This document shows, in pieces, positions 1-5,430 of a stretch of 5,430 nt of DNA. The translations under genes and the position numbers were made by a program. Below the pieces are notes generated by a model that saw nothing but the letters and a program-made list of their open reading frames with translations, was not told the DNA's origin and made no database searches. The stretch spans positions 1 to 5,430 of the forward strand of contig CANHYS010000200.1 in NCBI GenBank assembly GCA_947464585.1. The letters run 5' to 3'. Position 1 is the stretch's first letter. The number at the start of each line of letters is the position of its first letter. The DNA comes from Planctomycetaceae bacterium (GTDB lineage: Bacteria > Planctomycetota > Planctomycetia > Pirellulales > UBA1268).

Positions 1-33
1 AAGGGCGGCTTCGTACCATCGAACGCATCATGA
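1..33 (+). CDS. Possible C-terminal end of an upstream gene (partial)
   Basis: Frame 1 is open from the window edge and ends with TGA at 31-33, giving the ten residues [10 protein letters not shown]. The stop overlaps the ATG of the response regulator at 30 in an ATGA arrangement, a common sign of two translationally coupled genes. Ten codons are far too few to identify a product. In such an arrangement a sensor histidine kinase would be a natural partner, but these residues do not look like a typical kinase C-terminus and I make no functional claim. It may be a chance open stretch. Confidence 0.3.
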   Translation, partial: KGGFVPSNAS

Positions 34-1487
34 ATCAGTCTCGAGAAAACGCACCTGCCACTCAAGCCTCCCCTGCCCCGGGGCTTCAGGGGCTCGTGCG
101 CGTGCTGGTGGTCGACAATGACATCGTGCACGCACGCACCATGGGCGAGGTGTTGAGTCGGCTCGACTATCAGGTCGTGGTGGTGGGGAGCGGCACCGAG
201 GGGGCCCGGAAGATCGAGCAGGAGTCCTTCGATGTCGTCGTCACAGACCTGATGATGAACGATATCGGTGGTCTCGAGATCCTGTCGCGAGCGAAGGCTG
301 CGTCTGCCGATACCGAGGTGATCGTGGTGACCGGCCATGGCACCATTCCCTCGGCCGTCGCCGCGATGCAGCAGGGAGCGTTCACCTACCTGCAAAAGCC
401 ACTCGACCTCGCCCACCTGCGGGCGGCCGTCGAAAAGGCCTCCGCTGGCGTGCGCCTCAAGCGGCAGAACCTCGAACTCAACCGCCGCCTCGACGAGAAG
501 TTCGGCTTTGAGGGAGTCGTCGGATCGAGCACACAGATGCTTTCCCTCATCGAGCGTCTCAAGCGGATCGCCCCGACCGACGCCACGGTGCTCATCCAGG
601 GGCAGACCGGCACTGGCAAGGAACTCGTGGCCCAGGCCATCCACCAGAACAGCCCACGGAAGAGCAAACCCTTCGTGGCCCTCAACTGCGCGGCGCTCAG
701 CGAGAACATTCTCGAGAGCGAACTGTTCGGTCATGTGCGGGGCGCGTTCACCGACGCATCGAGCGACCGCGTCGGCAAATTCGAATACGCCAACGGCGGT
801 ACGCTGTTTCTCGATGAGGTCGGCGACATGCCGATGCCGACACAGATCAAACTGCTGCGGGTGCTCGAGTCGGGGGAGATCACTCGCGTCGGCTCCAACA
901 CCCCGACCCGCGTCAACGTGCGGATTCTGTCGGCCACGAACCGCAACCTGGAGGACGCCATCGCGACAGGTTCGTTTCGCAGCGACCTCTACCATCGGCT
1001 GAAAGTCGTCACGATCGCCATCCCCACGCTTCGGGAGCGGGCAGCCGACATTCCCCTGCTCATCGAGCACTTCATCAAGCAGTTCGCCAAGCGTCATGGC
1101 AAGACGATCAAGGGCATGTCGCTGGCAGCCCGGATGAAGCTCGGTTCCTATGAATGGCCGGGCAACGTGCGACAGCTTCGTAATGTCATCGAAAGCATGG
1201 TGGTCGTCGACTGCGATGAACTGCTCGACGTGGACGACTTGCCGCTGGAACTCGAGCCAGAGACGGCGACTGACGTGGTGGGAACACCCGCCCTCGACGG
1301 TGCGCCGACGGTCGCTGTGGAGGCCGGCCTCGCGGCACTCGTGGGCCGCCCGCTGGAGGAGGTAGAGCGGATTCTGATCACCGAAACCCTCAAGCTGACG
1401 GGGGGCAACCGGGAGCAGGCAGCCGAACTGCTCGGCATCGGGGAGCGGACGCTCTACAGGAAAATCAAGGAGTACCAGCTGCCCTGA
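30..1487 (+). CDS. Sigma-54-dependent response regulator, NtrC family (receiver, AAA+, Fis-type HTH)
   Basis: This is a two-component transcriptional activator that, once phosphorylated by a sensor kinase, should bind upstream DNA and use ATP to open sigma-54 RNA polymerase promoters. At 485 aa it has the usual NtrC-like length and three domains. The receiver (about 23-140) has phospho-acceptor Asp73 (VVVTDLMM), Thr101 and Lys123 (LQKP). The AAA+ domain (about 161-395) has Walker A GQTGTGKE at 191-198, the sigma-54 contact loop as GAFTDA at 238-243 instead of the usual GAFTGA, Walker B GGTLFLDE at 256-263, sensor I around ATN 302-304, arginine-finger candidates Arg317 and Arg323, and sensor [12 protein letters not shown] at 376-385. 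A Fis-type helix-turn-helix occupies about 441-483, after a variable linker at about 405-440. The acidic pocket reads VDND (29-31), with Asn where a second Asp/Glu is commoner. The start is uncertain: the frame is open to the window edge, no good ribosome site precedes ATG 30, and GTG 102 follows an AGGGG, but that start would cut into the first receiver strand. Target genes cannot be told; no partner kinase is visible. Confidence 0.95.
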   Translation: MNQSRENAPATQASPAPGLQGLVRVLVVDNDIVHARTMGEVLSRLDYQVVVVGSGTEGARKIEQESFDVVVTDLMMNDIGGLEILSRAKAASADTEVIVVTGHGTIPSAVAAMQQGAFTYLQKPLDLAHLRAAVEKASAGVRLKRQNLELNRRLDEKFGFEGVVGSSTQMLSLIERLKRIAPTDATVLIQGQTGTGKELVAQAIHQNSPRKSKPFVALNCAALSENILESELFGHVRGAFTDASSDRVGKFEYANGGTLFLDEVGDMPMPTQIKLLRVLESGEITRVGSNTPTRVNVRILSATNRNLEDAIATGSFRSDLYHRLKVVTIAIPTLRERAADIPLLIEHFIKQFAKRHGKTIKGMSLAARMKLGSYEWPGNVRQLRNVIESMVVVDCDELLDVDDLPLELEPETATDVVGTPALDGAPTVAVEAGLAALVGRPLEEVERILITETLKLTGGNREQAAELLGIGERTLYRKIKEYQLP

Positions 1488-1517
1488 CGGAGCACGGACA
1501 GACCGGAGCACCGACAG
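1488..1517 (+). repeat. Imperfect 14-bp tandem repeat in the regulator-mutL gap
   Basis: CGGAGCACGGACAG at 1488-1501 recurs as CGGAGCACCGACAG at 1504-1517, with one mismatch and a 16-nt period. It begins directly after the stop codon of the response regulator and ends just before the mutL ribosome site, so it fills most of the 45-nt spacer. It may be a local duplication; a protein-binding role is only a possibility. Confidence 0.6.
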
Positions 1518-1521
1518 GGGC

Positions 1522-1526
1522 AGGGA
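1522..1526 (+). promoter_or_regulatory. Probable ribosome binding site of mutL
   Basis: AGGGA lies 6 nt before ATG 1533, a normal Shine-Dalgarno distance. It supports the chosen start, which also puts the conserved MutL N-terminus (IHKLPVSVVNRIAAGEV) at the expected place. Confidence 0.55.
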
Positions 1527-1532
1527 CGATCC

Positions 1533-3416
1533 ATGGCAAGAATTCACAAACTGCCGGTGTCGGTGGTCAACCGCATCGCTGCGGGCGAGGTGGTCGAACG
1601 GCCCGCCAGCGCGGTCAAGGAATTGCTGGAGAATGCGCTCGATGCATCTCCCTCGCGGGTCGATGTGGCACTCGAACAGGGTGGGATCGCGCTGGTGCGG
1701 GTGGTGGATGACGGCGGCGGCATCGAGGCCGACGATCTGCCACTTGCGGTGACGGCCCATGCCACGAGCAAGCTCCGAGTGGCGGAGGATCTCGAACACA
1801 TCGAGACGCTCGGGTTTCGCGGAGAGGCCCTCGCCAGTATTGGCGAAGTGTCCCGTCTCGTGATCCGGTCGCGCACTCCGCACGGCACAGGAGCCAGCCT
1901 GACGGTGGACGGTGGCCGCATGGGCGAGGTGATGCCCGAAGGGTGCGGCCTGGGCACGACGGTCGAAGTGCACCAGCTCTTCGGCAATGTGCCCGCCCGT
2001 CGGGCGTTTCTGCGGGCGCCGCAGACGGAGTGGTCGCATGCATCGGAAGCCTTCGTCCGCACGGCCCTGGCCCACCAGGGGGTGGCGATGTCACTCTCGC
2101 ACAACGGCCGTCGCGTTCACGACCTGCCGTCCGTGACGGCGTGGCGCGACCGAATTGGCGGGCTCTTCGGCGCGGCCCTCGCCGCGCGGCTGATCGAGAT
2201 CACGGCGGAAGATGGCGAGATCTCGCTGCGCGGCCTCGTGGGGCGGCCCGAGGACGACATGGCCGGCACCCGACTGCAGTATCTCTTTGTGGCCGGCCGG
2301 CCGTTTCGCGACCGCTCGATCCTCCATGCCGTGCAGGAGGGATACCGGGGCCTACTCCTCTCCGGACGACAGCCGATCGTGTTTTTATCGTTCGACATGC
2401 CAGCCGACATGGTCGACGTCAACGTGCATCCGTCCAAGATCGAAGTGCGGTTCCGCGAGCCGTCACGGCTCTATCGGCTCGTCCTTTCCGCGCTTCGGAC
2501 CGCATTTCTCCAGGCGGACATGGGCACCCGTCTGAAGGCTCCTGCCCCCGCCTGGCCGTCCCCGAGGGATGACGGTGGCCGCACTTCACCAGGTGGACTT
2601 GTGGAGACGGGTGGCCTCGAGGGTGCGGGCGGAGCATGGGAGCGGACTGGTCCCAGGAACGAGTCGGCGGCCTCCACGGCATTCGCTCCCTGGTTTGGGC
2701 AGCCGCACCCGCGGGCGACCGCGCCGGCAGAGGGGAGCCCATCGCCGCAGCAGACGCCCTCGTGGGAGCAGGACGAGCAGACACCGCTGCCGTTCGCCGC
2801 CGAGAAAGGGGCTTCGGAGGCGTCTCTCGCGGCAGGCCACGGAGCCGGAGAGCGGGCCGTGCAGATGCACAACCGCTACATCGTGGTCGAGTGCGGGGAT
2901 GGGATCGAGGTGATCGATCAGCACGCGCTCCACGAGCGGGTCTTGTACGAGCGGCTGAAGGCATCCCTGGCCGATGGGAACCTGGAAGTGCAGCCGTTGC
3001 TCATCCCAGAGAAGGTCGATCTCGATGCCGCAGACCTGGAACTCGTCACGGAGCATGCCGAGGCCCTCGACCGCGCTGGCATGCATGTCGAGCCATTCGG
3101 CGGTTGCACCGTGATCGTGACCAGCAAGCCCGCACTGGCCGGCAATGCGCCGGCCGCGGAAATCGTCCGGGAGGTGGTGGATCGGCTGTCGGCGGTCGCG
3201 GCCGGCGGCGATGCCGCCATGCTCGTCGACGAGGTCCTGCACGGTCTCGCCTGCCGCGCCGCCATCAAAGCGGGTGATCCGCTCTCGCGGGAGGAGGTCG
3301 ATGCGCTCGTGCGCGACCGAAGAATGGTTCGCGAATCACACCACTGTCCCCATGGCCGGCCCACCTCCCTCGTGCTGTCGCGGCAGGACCTCGACCGGCA
3401 GTTCCGCCGCACCTAA
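1533..3416 (+). CDS. mutL: DNA mismatch repair protein MutL (endonuclease type)
   Basis: MutL couples mismatch recognition by MutS to strand incision and removal. The 627-aa product has the GHKL ATPase at about 1-330: IAAGEVVERPASAVKEL from 15 with likely catalytic Glu30 and Mg-binding Asn34, DDGGGI at 59-64, HATSKL at 76-81, GFRGEAL at 94-100, GTTVEV at 141-146 and Lys302 in VNVHPSK. A Pro/Gly/Ala-rich linker of about 110 residues (335-442) follows. The C-terminal dimerisation and nuclease domain (about 443-627) carries DQHALHERVLYE at 462-473, matching the metal-binding motif DQHA(X)2E(X)4E, then ACRAAIKAG at 573-581, CPHGRP at 605-610 and FRR at 624-626. QPLLIP at 487-492 fits the sliding-clamp binding motif. 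The nicking activity therefore looks intact, as in bacteria that lack MutH and unlike E. coli MutL. It sits 45 nt after the regulator and 23 nt before aroDE, so co-transcription is likely. No frameshift or missing key residue was seen. MutS is not in the window. Confidence 0.97.
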   Translation: MARIHKLPVSVVNRIAAGEVVERPASAVKELLENALDASPSRVDVALEQGGIALVRVVDDGGGIEADDLPLAVTAHATSKLRVAEDLEHIETLGFRGEALASIGEVSRLVIRSRTPHGTGASLTVDGGRMGEVMPEGCGLGTTVEVHQLFGNVPARRAFLRAPQTEWSHASEAFVRTALAHQGVAMSLSHNGRRVHDLPSVTAWRDRIGGLFGAALAARLIEITAEDGEISLRGLVGRPEDDMAGTRLQYLFVAGRPFRDRSILHAVQEGYRGLLLSGRQPIVFLSFDMPADMVDVNVHPSKIEVRFREPSRLYRLVLSALRTAFLQADMGTRLKAPAPAWPSPRDDGGRTSPGGLVETGGLEGAGGAWERTGPRNESAASTAFAPWFGQPHPRATAPAEGSPSPQQTPSWEQDEQTPLPFAAEKGASEASLAAGHGAGERAVQMHNRYIVVECGDGIEVIDQHALHERVLYERLKASLADGNLEVQPLLIPEKVDLDAADLELVTEHAEALDRAGMHVEPFGGCTVIVTSKPALAGNAPAAEIVREVVDRLSAVAAGGDAAMLVDEVLHGLACRAAIKAGDPLSREEVDALVRDRRMVRESHHCPHGRPTSLVLSRQDLDRQFRRT

Positions 3417-3439
3417 AACCACTTCCGACGGAAATCGAC

Positions 3440-4963
3440 ATGATCTGCGTCAGCATCGGACGGGGCCGTCATCGGCACGTCATCGCCGAACACAAGTATC
3501 TGGCCGACCACGGCATCCGTCTGGTGGAACTGCGGCTCGATTACATCGAGGGCCCCGTGCAGGTGGCACGCCTGCTCAGGGAACGACACTGCCCCGTGAT
3601 TGCCACCTGCCGCCGCGCAGCGGATGGTGGACGCTGGGGGCAGCCCGAGGAAACCCGCAGGCTGGTGTTGCGAACGGCGATCGTCGAGGGGGCCGATTAC
3701 GTCGATCTCGAGGATGACATCGCCGCGAGCGTGCCACGCTATGGCAAGACGAAGCGGATCATCAGCCACCACGATTTTCACAAGACTCCCGTCGATCTCG
3801 AGTCGCTCCACGCCCGGCTTGCCGCCCTGGATGCGGACGTCGTGAAGATCGCCACCATGGCCAACCATCCCACGGACAACCTGCGGATGATGGCATTGGT
3901 ACGGTCGGCCACGATTCCGACGGTGGGCATCTGCATGGGCGACATCGGCATGCCGACCCGCGTCCTCGTCGGAAGTTGCGGGGCGCCCTTCACGTTCGCC
4001 ACGTTTCACGATGATCGTGTGATGGCGCCGGGCCAGATCGGCTGGCGGCAGATGCGCGACCTCTACCGCTATGAATCGATCACGCCGGCAACTCGCATCT
4101 ACGGTGTGGTGGCCGATCCGGTGGCGCACAGCCTCAGTCCGGTCGTCCACAACGCGGCACTCGAGGCGGCCGGCATCGACGCGGTCTATCTTCCTTTCCG
4201 CGTGCCTGAAGAGCAGATCGACGAGTTTCTGGAGCGGGCGCCGGATTGGCCGTTGTCGGGGTTGAGCGTGACGATTCCCCACAAGGAGGCCGTGCTGAAA
4301 CATGCTTTCCGCCAGGAGGATCTGGTGACGGCGATCGGCGCGGCCAACACGCTTTCGTTCGAGCCGGCTGGGCTGGCGGCCTCCAACACGGATGCCACGG
4401 CGGCGGTGGAGAGCCTGAGGGCTGCGATTGTGGAACATCAGGCCGAGGGGATCGCGGCTGGCGAGGACGTGCGCAAGCCAGACGGTTTTGGCTTGAAAAC
4501 GGCGATCGTGCTCGGTGCCGGCGGAGCGGCGAGGGCGGTTGCCTTCGGTTTGAAGCAGGAAGGAGTCGATGTCACGGTGAGTTCCCGCACGCTGGAACGT
4601 TCCAAGCGGATTGCCTCCGAGGTCGGCTGCAAGTCGGTCGACTGGATCGCCCGCTACCGCGTGCCCTACGACTGCGTGGTGAATGCCACGCCTGTCGGAA
4701 TGCACCCGAACGTGGACGAGACCCCCTATGCCAAGGAGTATCTCCGGTCGTACATGGTCGTCTTCGACACCGTCTACAATCCCGAGAATACGCTGTTGGT
4801 GAAAGAGGCCCGCGCCGTGGGCTGCCAGATCGTGACCGGTGTGGATATGTTCGTACGTCAGGCGGCGATCCAGTTTCGGATCTGGCACGGAGTTGATGCC
4901 CCCGAGCAGGTGATGCGCGACGCGCTCAAGCGAGCCACGTCATCGGCACGGACACCAGACTGA
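3440..4963 (+). CDS. aroDE: Bifunctional 3-dehydroquinate dehydratase (type I) / shikimate dehydrogenase
   Basis: This cytoplasmic two-domain enzyme performs steps 3 and 4 of the shikimate pathway: dehydration of 3-dehydroquinate and NADPH reduction of 3-dehydroshikimate to shikimate. The 507-aa chain is longer than either single enzyme. The AroD domain (about 1-212) shows ELRLD at 30-34, the TCR motif ending at Arg58, catalytic His111 in SHHDFHKTP, Schiff-base Lys136 in VVKIATMANH, Arg174 and the APGQI loop at 196-200. The residue before APGQ is Met195, where a Ser or Thr is usual. The AroE domain (about 219-500) shows HSLSPVVHN at 230-238, catalytic Lys282 in VTIPHKE, AANT at 301-304, Asp318 in NTDAT, the nucleotide loop GAGGAARA at 359-366, SRT at 382-384 (NADP-type, NRT in many relatives), NATPVGM at 415-421 and VDMFVRQAAIQF from 468. 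A stretch at about 330-352, before the nucleotide-binding strand, looks longer than in short AroE proteins. A weak GGA lies about 7 nt before the ATG. It lies 23 nt after mutL and 47 nt before aroK. Confidence 0.96.
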   Translation: MICVSIGRGRHRHVIAEHKYLADHGIRLVELRLDYIEGPVQVARLLRERHCPVIATCRRAADGGRWGQPEETRRLVLRTAIVEGADYVDLEDDIAASVPRYGKTKRIISHHDFHKTPVDLESLHARLAALDADVVKIATMANHPTDNLRMMALVRSATIPTVGICMGDIGMPTRVLVGSCGAPFTFATFHDDRVMAPGQIGWRQMRDLYRYESITPATRIYGVVADPVAHSLSPVVHNAALEAAGIDAVYLPFRVPEEQIDEFLERAPDWPLSGLSVTIPHKEAVLKHAFRQEDLVTAIGAANTLSFEPAGLAASNTDATAAVESLRAAIVEHQAEGIAAGEDVRKPDGFGLKTAIVLGAGGAARAVAFGLKQEGVDVTVSSRTLERSKRIASEVGCKSVDWIARYRVPYDCVVNATPVGMHPNVDETPYAKEYLRSYMVVFDTVYNPENTLLVKEARAVGCQIVTGVDMFVRQAAIQFRIWHGVDAPEQVMRDALKRATSSARTPD

Positions 4964-4993
4964 GTCACGTCGACGGATGCCGCCGGCCGCCCC

Positions 4994-4999
4994 GAGAGG
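4994..4999 (+). promoter_or_regulatory. Probable ribosome binding site of aroK
   Basis: GAGAGG lies 11 nt before ATG 5011, slightly far but the only purine-rich stretch in the 47-nt gap. It supports the ATG at 5011, which places the Walker A loop at the normal distance from the N-terminus of a shikimate kinase. Confidence 0.45.
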
Positions 5000-5010
5000 T
5001 TTGTGAATCC

Positions 5011-5430
5011 ATGCCACGCATTACCCTCATCGGCTATCGAGGTACGGGCAAGTCGACCGTGGCCGCCCTCCTGGGTGAGATCCTCGGGTGTGGGTGGTGC
5101 GATGCCGACCTCGTGCTCGAGGAAAAGATCGGCTGTTCGATCGCGTCGTTGGTCAGGGCGCGTGGTGAGCCTGTCTTTCGCGACGAGGAGGCGATCGTGC
5201 TCGCCGAACTTCTCGGCCGCTTCCCCGGCGTGCTCTCGACCGGAGGCGGTGCGGTGTTGCGGGCCGAGAATCGCGAGGCGATCAGGGAATTGGGCCACCC
5301 TGTCGTGTGGCTCACGGCACCGGCAGAGGTGGTCCGGCAGCGGTTGGCCGCGGATCCCACCACCGCGGAACGACGTCCGGCTCTGGCCGTGCAGCCCTCC
5401 GGGGAGCCGTCGGCGCACGGTGACCCATTG
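5011..5430 (+). CDS. aroK: Shikimate kinase, N-terminal 140 residues (cut by the window end)
   Basis: Shikimate kinase transfers phosphate from ATP to the 3-hydroxyl of shikimate, the step directly after AroDE. The frame opens at ATG 5011 and has no stop before the window ends, so the gene is incomplete here; family members are usually about 170-200 aa. The product begins MPRITLIGYRGTGKST, a Walker A loop at 8-15. Asp31 and Asp33 (DADLVLE) match the DxD motif for magnesium and shikimate, Arg57 in GEPVFRDEE and the GGG at 78-80 match further shikimate-binding positions, and RRPAL at 121-125 is the lid segment. The last substrate-binding Arg expected near the C-terminus lies outside the window. 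Placement right behind aroDE fits a small shikimate cluster, although the 47-nt gap leaves room for separate translation control. Gluconate kinases share the fold, but the DxD, FRxxE and GGG set favours shikimate kinase. Confidence 0.93.
   Translation, partial: MPRITLIGYRGTGKSTVAALLGEILGCGWCDADLVLEEKIGCSIASLVRARGEPVFRDEEAIVLAELLGRFPGVLSTGGGAVLRAENREAIRELGHPVVWLTAPAEVVRQRLAADPTTAERRPALAVQPSGEPSAHGDPL

Noticed and set aside
2291..2302. 12-bp palindrome GGCCGGCCGGCC
   Set aside because: It encodes the conserved AGRP segment of MutL (residues 254-257) and is explained by codon choice.
1943..2572. Overlapping 209-codon plus-strand frame inside mutL
   Set aside because: Arg/Pro/Gly-rich shadow of the MutL frame with no recognisable motif; MutL motifs run continuously through the region.
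3137..3155. Perfect 7-bp inverted repeat with 5-nt loop (GGCCGGC AATGC GCCGGCC)
   Set aside because: It lies in the middle of mutL with no T-run after it, so it is not a terminator, and such GC-only arms arise readily from Ala/Gly codons in this composition.
3413..4888. A 491-codon open frame on the minus strand opposite aroDE
   Set aside because: Its translation is His/Arg/Asp-rich and matches no family, and the plus strand carries a full set of AroD and AroE catalytic motifs. Long antisense frames are expected in GC-rich genes.
4883..4896. Sigma-54-like promoter (TGGCACG followed by TTG) near the end of aroDE
   Set aside because: The spacer is one base short of the standard arrangement and the essential GC of the -12 element is missing (TTGA); it also lies inside coding sequence for conserved AroE residues.
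4968..4975. 8-bp palindrome CGTCGACG in the aroDE-aroK gap
   Set aside because: Too short and too likely by chance in GC-rich DNA to call an operator; no second copy nearby.

Overview
The window is ordinary-looking, GC-rich bacterial chromosome in which everything lies on the plus strand. It holds three complete genes and one cut off by the right edge: a sigma-54-type response regulator (30-1487), the mismatch-repair protein MutL (1533-3416), a fused 3-dehydroquinate dehydratase/shikimate dehydrogenase (3440-4963), and the first 140 codons of shikimate kinase (5011 to the window end). At the left edge, an ATGA overlap hints that one more upstream gene ends at position 33.

The best guide to the organism is the AroD-AroE fusion. 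From general knowledge, this fusion occurs in plants, Chlamydiae and Planctomycetes. High GC, short intergenic gaps, a nuclease-type MutL and an NtrC-type regulator fit a planctomycete (Pirellulales-like) far better than a low-GC chlamydia. This is inference from family knowledge; no search was run.

Gaps between genes are 45, 23 and 47 nt, with no convincing terminator or promoter in any of them, so the four genes could be one transcript. The last two belong together: AroDE converts 3-dehydroquinate through 3-dehydroshikimate to shikimate, and AroK phosphorylates shikimate, so four consecutive shikimate-pathway catalytic domains are not all here but three are (steps 3, 4 and 5). MutL works in DNA repair and the first gene is a transcriptional activator; neither has an obvious functional link to aromatic amino acid synthesis.

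I found no mobile element, CRISPR array, RNA gene or clearly new system. The points worth a second look are local: a GAFTDA version of the sigma-54 contact loop in the regulator, the AroDE fusion with an unusual Met next to its APGQ substrate loop, a complete endonuclease and clamp-binding motif set in MutL, and a small imperfect tandem repeat filling the regulator-mutL gap. No stretch longer than 50 nt lacks a gene.
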